Shown in pieces: positions 15,942 through 24,882 of a stretch of DNA of 64,000 nt. Every line of letters begins with the position of its first letter. Position 1 is the stretch's first letter. The DNA is taken from NCBI RefSeq assembly GCF_000185505.1, contig NZ_GL622359.1, positions 1,538,505 to 1,602,504 on the forward strand, written 5' to 3'. The DNA comes from Pseudoramibacter alactolyticus ATCC 23263. Lineage in GTDB: Bacteria > Bacillota > Clostridia > Eubacteriales > Eubacteriaceae. The notes under the pieces are model-generated. The model was not told where the DNA came from. It worked only from the letters and a program-made list of their open reading frames with translations, and ran no database searches. Position numbers and translations under genes: made by a program.

Positions 15942-17691
15942 TCATCCCCATTTTTCGGCGGCAAAAGGATGCGCATGCGCTTCCATCTGATAGGCATAGG
16001 CCTGAAACGCCCGGCACATTGCCGGATGATTGAGCTGAAAAGTCACCAATGGCGGCGACTGACGCATCACCAGCGTCGTGTCCGAGCCGATCACCAGTTT
16101 CACCCGGCGAAAGGGCAACGCCGGCAGGATATACAAATAATAGTTGGCATGGGCCTTGAAGAATGCTTTCAGATGACGCAGATGTGCCTCGTATTGTGAC
16201 GGCGTAATAAACCATCGATTCACCGTTTAACGGCGCCGCCACCCGTATTTGTCCGGCCGCAACCGCCGCATCGGACGGCCAAGGCCAATACTCGCAGACA
16301 TAGCCTGCCTGAAGCCAATGCGCGTAATGCTTTTGCTGCTTTCGCCATGCCGCCATCAACGCCTCCGAGCCAAAGCTTGCGGCCAAATCCTCCGGCATGG
16401 TCGCCAGCGACGGCCCGCTTTGGATCACCGTCACCCCGCTTTCCGGCATCGGACACGCCGCCGTCTCGCCGATGCGCATCAATGGTTTCGCTTGTGCGAA
16501 TAGCCCGCGATAGGCCCGTTCGACGGATACAAGGCTTGACGCCTCCTCGTGATAATGATAGAGACCTGTCGCCTCGCAGCCTGCCACATGGCAAGCCGTG
16601 ACCGCGGCGACGCCCGGACAATAAAAGAAAGTGTGGGAAAAGGCGCCGTCCCCGGAACGGGTGCGGTAATAAGGCTCCATCATCCCGGACATATAAAGGG
16701 GCAGCCAGCTGCGAATGGCGGCCTGCATCTCGTTAAGACCCCGGTCGATGCTGTGGATCATTCGGATACGCGTGCCCCTTTTGACACAGGCCCGCATCAA
16801 CGCGGTCCACTTTGTGTGGAAGGCCGAATCCGACACCAGCCAATCCATCGGCTGATCGGAATACAGCCAAAGCCTTTTAGCGTTTCGGTAAAGGGCCGTC
16901 CTCAAAAAGCAAAGAACCGCCGCCCGAAATCCTGATGCCCCGATATAAAACGTCGGCTGGGCGCCGTCCGCAACAGCGGGCATCACCGCGTCCAGCGGCG
17001 GCATTTGTCCCTCTCCGGCTTCGGAAAGATCCGCATCAAAGGCCGTTAATAACCGGTCTGCCGCCGCCGCCCAATCCGCTTCAAAGGTGTCAAAATCACA
17101 AAGCCAGCGGGAAAAATGGCCTTCGTCCGCCTCCGGCACTGTCACCCCCATCAGCCGAGCCAGGGCGGCTTGCCGGCCCATGGTTATCACCCGGCCGTAA
17201 AGCAGATGACACAGCCGTCCCGCCAGTGCCGAATTGGATTTTGGCGAACGCGCTCCGGAGCGAAACCGACTGATCAGCGACGCATCCACATTCAGTTTCT
17301 GGCTTAGCTTCACATTGGTCATCTCCACCAGCCCCATAATGGCATCCAACTTTTCGCCGAAATGATAAAAGGGGCCTGCCGTTCCAGTGGATGGCACCTG
17401 ATTCCGGGAGATTTCTTCCCCTTCAAGCAGCCAATCCGCAAGACCCTGTTCGAAATCTGCCGCCTCGTCCTGATCTGTTACGGAAACCAACAGTGCCCGC
17501 TTCCCCTGATCTCTGGCCAATTGGCCGATCCCCTGCACCAATTTAGACAAGCTGGCACTCGTAGCTTTTGGCACCCTGGTCCCGCTGCGCATTCGGCTGA
17601 TATTGGTGCGGTCGAATCCCGCGTATCTTGCCAGTTCGGAGTTATTCGTCCCGAGCGCGGCCATAAGTTGATTGAGTCTCTCGCTGAACAT
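15942..17691 (-). pseudogene. Tandem-HTH (XRE-like) regulator with a frameshift near its C-terminus
   Basis: The N-terminus holds two similar helix-turn-helix units: residues about 5-45 (SELARYAGFDRTNISRMRSGTRVPK) and about 115-155 (VKLSQKLNVDASLISRFRSGARSPK). A large unrecognised domain of about 350 residues follows. The frame that starts at 17691 runs on to 15928, but after LNGES at about 16215 it turns compositionally odd. The alternative frame from about 16223 to 15942 continues sensibly (NRWFITPSQYEAHLRHLKAFF ... MEAHAHPF) with aromatic and hydrophobic pattern. Skipping one base near 16205-16222 joins them, giving about 583 residues. Function is unknown, and autoregulation through the inverted repeat upstream is possible. 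Confidence 0.7.
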
Positions 17692-17731
17692 GACTTATCC
17701 TTTCCACGGTTGCTTCCCCGGCGCTGCCGTC

Positions 17732-17794
17732 TGTGCCAAATACTTGTCATTGACAGTCCTTTGGCACATCTTTCTTTTTCACGTTTTCATTATA
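17732..17794 (-). promoter_or_regulatory. -10 element and inverted-repeat operator candidate of the tandem-HTH gene
   Basis: TATAAT lies on the minus strand at 17789-17794 without a clear -35. About 20 bp downstream, TGTGCCAAA (17732-17740) and TTTGGCACA (17760-17768) form a perfect nine-base inverted repeat with a 19-base gap. This fits a dimeric regulator site just after the transcription start of the HTH gene. Confidence 0.5.
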
Positions 17795-17901
17795 CAATAG
17801 AATGAACAGGATCGCTATCTCCGATATGCGGTCGCACAAAAGGTTTGCGTTCCGTCGTTCAAGAAATCCAAATTAAGAAATTAAGAAAGGAATGACCCAC
17901 C

Positions 17902-18525
17902 ATGATGCAAAAGAAAACAACCGCCCCAATAACCTGGCGCGTCCTGGCCGGACTGCTGCTCGCCTTGGTCTTGATCTTCTCTCTAACCGGCTGCGGTCCC
18001 GATCCCGAGGCCGAGGCCAAGGCCTCGCTGGACAAAACTTTGTCGGCTATGAAATCGGCAGATATCAAAAAAATCAGCAAGATCGGCGGCAAAAACAGCT
18101 TTTACGACGATGCCGATAAAATTTTCGGCTCAAAAGATGCCGCTCAGCAAATCATGAAGGCCATGCTTGGCCATTTCGACTACAAAATTCTCTCATCCAA
18201 GAAAGTCGACGACAATAACGTGACCCTCCGTGTCAAGATGACCAATGTGGACATGAATAAGGTTGTTCCCAAATGGTACAAAGATCTTATGAGTTACGCG
18301 GCGGCAAATCCTGCCGTTGCCTCCGACGAGAAGGCCATAATGGCAAAGACCTTCGACATTCTGAAAACCGATGTCGACCAAGCGGCCAAGGATAAAACCT
18401 TCACCAGCAAAACCGTGACGATCAAAATGAAAAAGGTTAAAGACAAATGGAAATTCAACGACGCAGACGATCAAATACTCGATGCGATGCTCGGCGGCTT
18501 CCAAAACGCTGTTAAAAACCTCTGA
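17902..18525 (+). CDS. Small lipoprotein of unknown function
   Basis: A 207-residue exported lipoprotein. A basic N-terminus (MMQKKTTAPITWR) and a hydrophobic stretch lead to the lipobox SLTGC, with Cys33 as the lipidation site. The mature part is Lys/Asp-rich with two similar alpha-beta stretches (YKILSSKKVDDNNVTLRVKM and FTSKTVTIKMKKVKDKWKFND), as in the DUF4878/DUF5105-like lipoproteins of Firmicutes. Two ATG codons in tandem at 17902 and 17905 leave the exact start open by one residue. It is monocistronic, ending in a bidirectional terminator. Confidence 0.8.
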   Translation: MMQKKTTAPITWRVLAGLLLALVLIFSLTGCGPDPEAEAKASLDKTLSAMKSADIKKISKIGGKNSFYDDADKIFGSKDAAQQIMKAMLGHFDYKILSSKKVDDNNVTLRVKMTNVDMNKVVPKWYKDLMSYAAANPAVASDEKAIMAKTFDILKTDVDQAAKDKTFTSKTVTIKMKKVKDKWKFNDADDQILDAMLGGFQNAVKNL

Positions 18526-18564
18526 TTAACTCCGACCGCGGCGACCATCCGAATCGCGACACCT

Positions 18565-18597
18565 AAAAAAGGCTGTGAAGTGACACAGCCTTTTTTG
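18565..18597. terminator. Bidirectional terminator between the lipoprotein and FNT genes
   Basis: AAAAAAGGCTGTG and CACAGCCTTTTTT form a stem around AAGTGA with A and T runs on both sides, so it can serve the plus-strand lipoprotein and the convergent channel gene. Confidence 0.9.
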
Positions 18598-18628
18598 ATT
18601 GCCTTGCTATTTCCCGGGTAATACCGTT

Positions 18629-19390
18629 TTATTTTTTAAAGGATGCCGCAAAATAGGGCACGGCCACCAAAACGATGCCGCCGATCATATTTCCCAGCGT
18701 CACCACGCCCAAATTAAACCAATAACCGGACCAGGTAACCGCCGCGCCGGCCGGATTGAACATCGCGACGCTCAGCAGGGTCATATTGGCCACGCTGTGT
18801 TCAAAGCCGGTGGTGATAAAGGCGAATAAACACCAGAAAATCATGATGAGCTTGCCGGATTCCGACTGACATTTTGTGCCGCACCACACGGCCAGGCAGA
18901 CCAACATATTGCACAAAATGCCCCGCATCAAAAGCGGCACAAAACCGGCGCTCATTTTTGCCAGGGCGCCGCCCGCCATAAAGGCCGCCACGACGCCGGT
19001 TCCCAGGCCTGTCGCGCGATAAATCAGCGCCAACAGAAAGGAGCCTGCCAAATTCCCCGCCCAGCAGATGATCCAAAGGCGAATGACTTCCGCCAAGGTC
19101 ACTTTTTTCTGCAGAAGCCCCGCGGACATCACGAGATTATTCCCGGTGAAAAGTTCTGCGCCAGCAATGACCACCAAACTCAGCGCCACCCCGAAAGCAA
19201 GGCCCATCACCGTTTTTGTATAAGATGCGCCGGCCAGCTGGCTGCCGATGGTAAAACTCAGCAGCACCCCGATCCCGATGTAAATCCCCGCCATCATCGC
19301 CATGATCCAATAGCCCAACGGATTCTTTTTTAAAAACTGGACTTTTCCCGCGGCGGTACGAGCTGTCGCGTCATAGGTCTCCGTAAACAT
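18629..19390 (-). CDS. Formate/nitrite transporter (FNT) family channel
   Basis: A 253-residue membrane protein of the FocA/NirC family, which forms pentameric channels for formate, nitrite or hydrosulfide. Six transmembrane segments are visible. The conserved repeat motifs are present: AGAELFTGNNLVMSAG in the first half and FEHSVANMTLLSVAM in the second, the latter carrying the central conserved His. AGGAGGAACACC precedes ATG at 19390. Formate is a likely end product in this type of organism, so FocA is the favoured reading, but the substrate cannot be fixed from sequence. Confidence 0.9.
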   Translation of the reverse strand: MFTETYDATARTAAGKVQFLKKNPLGYWIMAMMAGIYIGIGVLLSFTIGSQLAGASYTKTVMGLAFGVALSLVVIAGAELFTGNNLVMSAGLLQKKVTLAEVIRLWIICWAGNLAGSFLLALIYRATGLGTGVVAAFMAGGALAKMSAGFVPLLMRGILCNMLVCLAVWCGTKCQSESGKLIMIFWCLFAFITTGFEHSVANMTLLSVAMFNPAGAAVTWSGYWFNLGVVTLGNMIGGIVLVAVPYFAASFKK

Positions 19391-19427
19391 GGTGTTCCTC
19401 CTTCAATTGCTTGCAATGCCCGCCTTT

Positions 19428-20951
19428 TTACGGATGACTGAGCGTCGCCTCATAACCGTTGTCGGCGCTGACTTCGTTGCTCCACGCCGAATAATATCGC
19501 GTGCCGTCAATTTCGATGTAGGCCCGCACCTTTCCTTTAAGCATATAACCGGCATCACTCGTCGTAACGGTCACCGCGGTGCTGTCGGCTTCCCGGTTTT
19601 CGCCCTGGATCACCTTGGATGTACCCGGCTGCAGCAGGGTGATGCTTGTGTCGTAGCCCGTTGCGCCGGAAACTTTGTTCCAGCTGAAGCTCTTGGCATC
19701 CATCCCGTTCACGTCTTCCACATCCTTCCAGGTCTGGGCCTTCGGCGCGGACAGAGCCCGAATGGTATAAACACCTTTGACCGTCCGGCTTTTGCGGCCG
19801 CTGCTATTGTATTCCACCGCACGGATCACCGTCGTATTTTCCGGCGGCAGCATAATGGCCCCGGTGTAGCGCGCGGATGCCTTGGTTGGCGCGTCCCCAT
19901 TGGTCGTGTAATAAATGGTCTCTCCGGATTTCCCGGCTTTGATGCTCAGTTTAAATCCGGCGTTAAAAGTGCCGGACGCGTCTTTAAAGACCGGCTTGCC
20001 CACCAGCAGTGTTTCCCGGCGATCGATATAACTTGTGTCGCCGGTGGCTTTTGCGGCACGATCCAGCAAATCGCTGATGGCGTCATTGCTCTTATTGGCC
20101 GCCACATAAAGATCGATCAAGGTGTCATACAAATATTTTTTATCTTTTTTAGATGTCACGTTTTTCAAGGCCTTATTGACAATCTTGATCCCCGTGTTGT
20201 ATTTCCCCAGGCGTTTGGCCGCGTCTCCGGCAGTCACACCGGCACGTCGGTTGATGTCATCGGCTTCTGCCACCTGATTGAGCTTAGCCACAGCTGCCCG
20301 CTTGCGGTTTGTCCGAGCCTCAAGAGCCGCCCACAGCGCCTTGCCATAGGTGGTGCTTTCGTGTTTGACTGCCGCGTTAAGCTGTTTTTTCGCACTCGGA
20401 TATTGACCCAGACCAATATCTGCCGCGGCCTGTCCTTCATAACCGTCGGGCTTGCGCGCTTTAATCCGGGACGCCTGGGCATAACTTGCTTTCGCGTTTT
20501 TGTATTTGGCCGCATCCAGATAACTGTCACCGGCACGCATCGCATGTGTGTATTGGTTGTTTTGCAACCATAAAAACAAGCCGCCGGCCGCAGCTGCCAC
20601 CAAAATCAGTCCCGCCACCACAGCAATAGCCTTCAGATTCGGCTTTTTCTTTTTAACCGGCGGCACAATCTTTTGCTCAGGCTTTGCTTCCTCGTCGCCG
20701 GACCGGGGCCCCGACACCTGCCGTGCGCTCACCCTTTTTCGCCAGCGACGTTTCCCGGCGGCTGTGTTTCCTTCCCTGGGTGCCGGACGCACAGCCGCTT
20801 CAGCTTCCGACAGATCGAGCGCCTTCCCCTGATCGCGATCCAGATCAGACGGCGCCGACTCGTCGGCATGAAATAATGCGTTGGGACTGCCGCAATGCTT
20901 ACAAAAACGATCAGTTGCGATGATCGGTTTCCCACAATGTCTGCAGAACAT
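19428..20951 (-). CDS. Zinc-ribbon membrane protein with TPR-like and chitobiase-like C-terminal domains
   Basis: A 507-residue protein. Residues 3-20 form a CxxC...CxxC zinc ribbon (FCRHCGK, FCKHCGS). A charged linker follows, then one transmembrane segment at about 108-129 (AIAVVAGLILVAAAAGG), so the rest is outside the cell. Residues about 135-290 are TPR-like helices (AGDSYLDAAKYKNAKASYAQA). Residues about 310-380 contain the CHB_HEX_C_1-like pattern GETIYYTTNGDAPT...YTGAIMLP, seen in many clostridial surface proteins, and a last beta-rich Fn3-like domain follows. Function unknown, though a role as a surface scaffold is plausible. Confidence 0.8.
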   Translation of the reverse strand: MFCRHCGKPIIATDRFCKHCGSPNALFHADESAPSDLDRDQGKALDLSEAEAAVRPAPREGNTAAGKRRWRKRVSARQVSGPRSGDEEAKPEQKIVPPVKKKKPNLKAIAVVAGLILVAAAAGGLFLWLQNNQYTHAMRAGDSYLDAAKYKNAKASYAQASRIKARKPDGYEGQAAADIGLGQYPSAKKQLNAAVKHESTTYGKALWAALEARTNRKRAAVAKLNQVAEADDINRRAGVTAGDAAKRLGKYNTGIKIVNKALKNVTSKKDKKYLYDTLIDLYVAANKSNDAISDLLDRAAKATGDTSYIDRRETLLVGKPVFKDASGTFNAGFKLSIKAGKSGETIYYTTNGDAPTKASARYTGAIMLPPENTTVIRAVEYNSSGRKSRTVKGVYTIRALSAPKAQTWKDVEDVNGMDAKSFSWNKVSGATGYDTSITLLQPGTSKVIQGENREADSTAVTVTTSDAGYMLKGKVRAYIEIDGTRYYSAWSNEVSADNGYEATLSHP

Positions 20952-20983
20952 TTTTTCTCTCCATTCTTGATTTAATTTATTTT

Positions 20984-20992
20984 ATTATAGCA
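20984..20992 (-). promoter_or_regulatory. Extended -10 promoter of the zinc-ribbon protein gene
   Basis: TGCTATAAT on the minus strand is a perfect extended -10 element about 35 bp ahead of the ATG at 20951. The -35 region is poor. Confidence 0.55.
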
Positions 20993-21091
20993 CAAGTTCT
21001 TTTTTGCCATTTAAGAAAGCATTTAAAATCCGTTCGATCTGGCCGTGCCTTTTAACCTTTGTCGTTTTTTGGGACGTTTTTGATTTGACGG

Positions 21092-21120
21092 TTGACAATT
21101 TGATAACCCTATCGTACAAT
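21092..21120 (+). promoter_or_regulatory. Sigma-A promoter of the metal ABC transporter operon
   Basis: TTGACA (21092-21097) and TACAAT (21115-21120) are 17 bp apart, about 50 bp upstream of the first start codon. Confidence 0.8.
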
Positions 21121-21129
21121 CAGAATGAT

Positions 21130-21149
21130 GTTAGTTATTTCTAACTTAA
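21130..21149 (+). promoter_or_regulatory. Candidate DtxR/MntR-family operator
   Basis: GTTAG-TTATTT-CTAAC (21130-21145) is an inverted repeat. The wider TTAGTTATTTCTAACTTAA has the TTAG...CTAA(C) outline of DtxR/IdeR-type boxes. It starts ten bases after the -10 element, at the expected transcription start, which suits metal-dependent repression. Confidence 0.5.
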
Positions 21150-21171
21150 TATTTTTTATTTGGAGGTTTTC

Positions 21172-22107
21172 ATGAAAAAGTTATTAGCCATCTGTGCGAT
21201 CAGCATCACTCTTTTAGCTGTCGCCGCCTGCGGAATATCCGAAAAAAATCATCAACGCAACGAGCATCGGTCGAAAAAGACGGTTACTGTCACGACCTCC
21301 TTTTTGTACGATATGGTTGAACATCTCGCTGGTGAGAATGTCCGCCTCAAGCTTATTATTCCCGCCGGAGAAGATCCGCATCTGTATGTCGCCAAATCGG
21401 AGGACCTTCGGAAAATTCAAAGCGCGGACTTAGTTCTTTACCACGGGCTTCACTTTGAGGGAAAAATGCAGGATGCGCTCAAGGAAAAAGGCTATGCCGT
21501 GAGCAAAACCTTCGACCGCGAAAAAATCGGCAGCATGGAAGAAGGAGGAAAGCGCGTTCAGGATCCCCATTTCTGGTTCGACATTGACCTTTATAAAGAA
21601 GCGACTTCAAACGCCGCCGGCGCCTTGATCAAAACCATGCCAGAAAAGAAGGCGCAAATCGAAAAAAATCGGGATGCCTATCTCAAAACGCTAACGGCCC
21701 TCGACAAGGAAAATAAAGCGAAACTCGCACAAATTCCAAAATCACAGCGTTATCTTATCACGCCGCATGATGCCTTTAATTATTTCTCGAGACGCTATGC
21801 CATTCCTGTTCGCGCGCCCCAGGGCGTCAGCACAGACAGCGAGGTGGCCAACAAAGATATTGAGGACACCGCCGATTTTATCGTTGCCCACCGCATCAAA
21901 GCCATCTTTGCCGAGTCCACCACCGATCCTGCCCGGATGGAAAAGCTCAGAGAAGCCTGCAGGGCCAAAGGTTTTGATGTGAAAATGGCCAAGTCTGAGG
22001 GCGAACAGCTCTTCTCCGATTCTCTGGCCCCCAAGGGACAGGCGGGCGATACTTATGTGAGCATGTACCGCCACAATGTAGATTTAATAGTCCGCTACCT
22101 GAAATAA
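21172..22107 (+). CDS. Mn/Zn ABC transporter substrate-binding lipoprotein
   Basis: A 311-residue cluster A-I (TroA/PsaA-like) metal-binding lipoprotein. ATG at 21172 follows TTTGGAGGTTTTC, and an ATG four codons upstream is less well placed. The signal peptide ends in the lipobox VAAC (Cys17-19 region). Putative metal ligands are His in GEDPHLYV, His in DPHFWFD, Glu in IFAESTTDP and Asp near the C-terminus (YRHNVDLIVRYL), the two-His/Glu/Asp set usual in manganese-type proteins. There is no His-rich zinc loop, which also favours Mn. It is the first gene of a four-gene importer. Confidence 0.9.
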   Translation: MKKLLAICAISITLLAVAACGISEKNHQRNEHRSKKTVTVTTSFLYDMVEHLAGENVRLKLIIPAGEDPHLYVAKSEDLRKIQSADLVLYHGLHFEGKMQDALKEKGYAVSKTFDREKIGSMEEGGKRVQDPHFWFDIDLYKEATSNAAGALIKTMPEKKAQIEKNRDAYLKTLTALDKENKAKLAQIPKSQRYLITPHDAFNYFSRRYAIPVRAPQGVSTDSEVANKDIEDTADFIVAHRIKAIFAESTTDPARMEKLREACRAKGFDVKMAKSEGEQLFSDSLAPKGQAGDTYVSMYRHNVDLIVRYLK

Positions 22108-22152
22108 CCGGCGGCTTTGAACGGCCTTGACTTGATAATGAAAGGAAATGCG

Positions 22153-22884
22153 ATGAACAACAGCATCGTCACCATTGAAGATATGACCATGGCCTACCAC
22201 GATGCGCCGGTCCTCTGGGATGTGGACATTCAGATTCCGGCCGGATCTCGGACGGCCATCATCGGGCCTAACGGCGCCGGAAAGTCCACCTTGCTCAGGG
22301 GCATTTTGGGACTTCAGCGTCCTTTATCGGGCAAGGTGTTGATCGACGGTCTGCCAGTCAAAAAAGCATTGAAAAAAATCGCCTATATCCCGCAGACCGG
22401 CACAGTCAACTGGCATTTCCCCACCAATGTTTTGGACGTCGTTTTGATGGGACGCTACAACCGCATCGGCTGGATCCGAAGGCCCGGCCGCCGGGACCGA
22501 CAGGCCGCCTCCCGGGCCATTGAAATAATGGGCCTCACGGATCTTCGGCATCGACAAATTGCGCAGCTCAGCGGCGGCCAGCGGCAGCGCGTGTTTATCG
22601 CCCGGGCCATCGCCCAGGATGCCGGCATTTATTTAATGGATGAGCCCCTGGCCGGCGTCGACAAAAAAACCGAGGGTATCATCATTGATTTCATTAAAAC
22701 CCTGCAAAAGGAGGGACGCACCACCATTGTCGTTCATCATGATTTAAACACCCTGGCGGATTATTTTGACCACGTCGTCATTCTTAACCGAAACGTTATC
22801 GCCCAAGGGCCTGTGAGCGATGTCTTGACGCCGGCCAACCTCGAGCGGGCGATGATGGTGGGAGGATCCTGTGCTCAACGTTAA
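22153..22884 (+). CDS. Mn/Zn ABC transporter ATP-binding protein
   Basis: A 243-residue ABC ATPase, with ATG at 22153 after AAAGGAAATGCG. It shows Walker A GPNGAGKST, a Q-loop in IAYIPQTGTVNWHFP, the signature LSGGQRQRV, Walker B IYLMDEPL and the H-loop VVHHD. The PQ...NWHFP variant is common in the MntB/TroB/ZnuC group. It lies 45 bp after the binding protein and overlaps the next gene by 14 bases. Confidence 0.93.
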   Translation: MNNSIVTIEDMTMAYHDAPVLWDVDIQIPAGSRTAIIGPNGAGKSTLLRGILGLQRPLSGKVLIDGLPVKKALKKIAYIPQTGTVNWHFPTNVLDVVLMGRYNRIGWIRRPGRRDRQAASRAIEIMGLTDLRHRQIAQLSGGQRQRVFIARAIAQDAGIYLMDEPLAGVDKKTEGIIIDFIKTLQKEGRTTIVVHHDLNTLADYFDHVVILNRNVIAQGPVSDVLTPANLERAMMVGGSCAQR

Positions 22885-23752
22885 TGTTTTAACCAGTTAT
22901 GCCTTTATCGTCGTGGCCCTGGGAACCTCTCTGCTCGCGGCGGCCGCCGGTGCCGTTGGCTGCATCAATGTTCTCAAGGGCGAATCTCTCATCGGGGATG
23001 CCATCGGCCATGCCACCTTTCCCGGTGTGGTTTTCGCTTTTATGCTGGCGTTGCAGCGCAGTCCCGCCGTGCTGCTCCTGGGCGCCCTCTTTACCGGTGC
23101 CGTCGCATACTTGCTTATTCAATTGCTGAACACACATTCCAAGCTTGATCTCGATGCGATTCTGGCCGTCGTGCTTTCCGCCTTTTTTGGCATGGGCATG
23201 GTTCTCAAAAGCTATATCCAGGGCAATTCCCGTTATGGCCGGGCTTCCCAGGCAGGACTTCAAAATTATATTTTCGGGCAGGCCGCATTCATCATGCGCG
23301 GCGATATCAAAGTCATCTTTGCCGTTGCTGCGGGAATCTTGCTGCTATTGCTCCTGTTTTATAAAGAAATAAAGGTTTCTATTTTCGACCGCGAATATGC
23401 TGCCGTCATCGGCCTGCCTTCCGGAATTATCTCAGGGATAACCGTGCTGATGACCCTGAGCGTGATCGCCACGGGATTAAAACTGATCGGCGCAATCTTG
23501 ATTGCTTCGCTGCTTGTCATTCCGGCCATCATCGCCCTGCAGTGGAGCAGCCGCTTCGACCGCGTGATGATCATCGCCGCCCTTTCGGGCGGGATTTCTT
23601 CGCTCATCGGCACTTATATATCGACGATATGCAATGGCATGTCCACCGGACCCGTGATTATCGTGGTGATGAGCCTGATGGCGTTGATCTCTTTGGTCTT
23701 CGGGCCCCGGGGCGGCCTTGCCCGATTCAGAATCAGGAGGCGCTACCGATGA
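22871..23752 (+). CDS. Mn/Zn ABC transporter permease 1
   Basis: A 293-residue permease of the ZnuB/TroC type with about eight to nine transmembrane helices. The start is GTG at 22871 within the ATPase end, after GGGAGGATCCT. The family loops GESLIGDAIGHATFPGVVFAF and SIFDREYAAVIGLPSG are visible. The stop overlaps the start of the second permease (ATGA), so the two subunits are translationally coupled and probably form a heterodimer. Confidence 0.92.
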   Translation: MLNVNVLTSYAFIVVALGTSLLAAAAGAVGCINVLKGESLIGDAIGHATFPGVVFAFMLALQRSPAVLLLGALFTGAVAYLLIQLLNTHSKLDLDAILAVVLSAFFGMGMVLKSYIQGNSRYGRASQAGLQNYIFGQAAFIMRGDIKVIFAVAAGILLLLLLFYKEIKVSIFDREYAAVIGLPSGIISGITVLMTLSVIATGLKLIGAILIASLLVIPAIIALQWSSRFDRVMIIAALSGGISSLIGTYISTICNGMSTGPVIIVVMSLMALISLVFGPRGGLARFRIRRRYR

Positions 23753-24882
23753 TGACCGCCATCACCCTATTAAAAGATTTTTTGATGGCCAACGAAGCCC
23801 TGTGGGTTCTCTGGCTCACTGCCGTCACCTGTGCACTCATTGGCTCTTTTTTGGTCCTCAGGCACCTCTCGATGGTATCCGACGCCATCTCTCATTCGGT
23901 CCTGCTGGGCATTGTGCTGGCTTTTTTTGCGGTGCACGATCTGCGCTCGCCGTGGCTTGTCATCGGGGCCGCCGTTTTCGGCGTGTTAACCGTGATGGCC
24001 GTGGAGCAGCTTTCCAAAACCGGCCTGATCCGCAATCACGACGCCGTAGGCATCGTCTTCCCTTTGTTCTTTGCGTTCGCAGTAATCCTCATCACAAAAT
24101 ATGCCCGCAACGTCCACCTCGACACGGACATGGTGCTCATGGGGGAGGTCATCATGGCACCCCTGTACCGAATAACCGTGCTGGGCTATTCACTGCCCAA
24201 ATCGCTGATCGCCATGGGGCTGATTTTTTGTGTCAACCTGGCCTTTATCCTGATCTTTTTTAAAGAGCTCAAGCTAACGGCCTTTGACCGGGAGTTTGCC
24301 ATCACCCTCGGCTTTTCCTCTCCCTTTTTATTTTATGCCTTGATGACCCTCTCTTCCCTGACGGCCGTCATCGCCTTTGACGCGGTTGGGGCCATCCTGG
24401 TCGTCAGCTTTTTGATCGCGCCCAATGCCAGCGCCTACATGCTCAGCAAGGATCTCCGGCAGATGCTTCTCATCAGCGTGCTTTATGCCTCAGCCAATAC
24501 GATCATCGGTTATCTGCTGGCCCTCGCGGCGAATGTATCTGTCTCCGGCATGACCGCCGCCGTGGCCGGCGGCACCACCCTGCTGACCTTCTTCCTCCAC
24601 AAGGACGGTCTGGTCACCACCCTGCTTCGCAGGCGAAAACAGCGCCGCCGCTTTTATCTTGATTTATTGACGATACACATCGGCAATCATATGGGCACCC
24701 CCGACGCCTTCCGCGAAAACGGGGTCCTGACGATCAAACATCATTTGCATTGGCAGCCGTCGATGATCGAACGCCACGCCGGCATCCTCGCGGCCGACGG
24801 TCTGCTGACTGTCCAGAACCAGCAATATCTGCTGACGCCAAAGGGACTCTGCCGATACCGCAGGCTCCGGCAGAATCTCTGA
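23749..24882 (+). CDS. Mn/Zn ABC transporter permease 2 with C-terminal winged-helix-like extension
   Basis: A 377-residue protein from ATG at 23749. Residues 1-285 are a second cluster A-I permease (SMVSDAISHSVLLGIVLAFF, LTAFDREFAITLGF). After KDGLVTTLLRRRKQRRR the chain continues for about 85 residues as a soluble domain (LDLLTIHIGNH ... HLHWQPSMIERHAGILAADGLL ... LLTPKGLCRYRRL) with the helix-helix-helix-wing pattern of DtxR/MarR-like folds. Some metal permeases carry such tails. It may sense metal or close the transporter rather than bind DNA, which is inference. Confidence 0.88.
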   Translation: MMTAITLLKDFLMANEALWVLWLTAVTCALIGSFLVLRHLSMVSDAISHSVLLGIVLAFFAVHDLRSPWLVIGAAVFGVLTVMAVEQLSKTGLIRNHDAVGIVFPLFFAFAVILITKYARNVHLDTDMVLMGEVIMAPLYRITVLGYSLPKSLIAMGLIFCVNLAFILIFFKELKLTAFDREFAITLGFSSPFLFYALMTLSSLTAVIAFDAVGAILVVSFLIAPNASAYMLSKDLRQMLLISVLYASANTIIGYLLALAANVSVSGMTAAVAGGTTLLTFFLHKDGLVTTLLRRRKQRRRFYLDLLTIHIGNHMGTPDAFRENGVLTIKHHLHWQPSMIERHAGILAADGLLTVQNQQYLLTPKGLCRYRRLRQNL

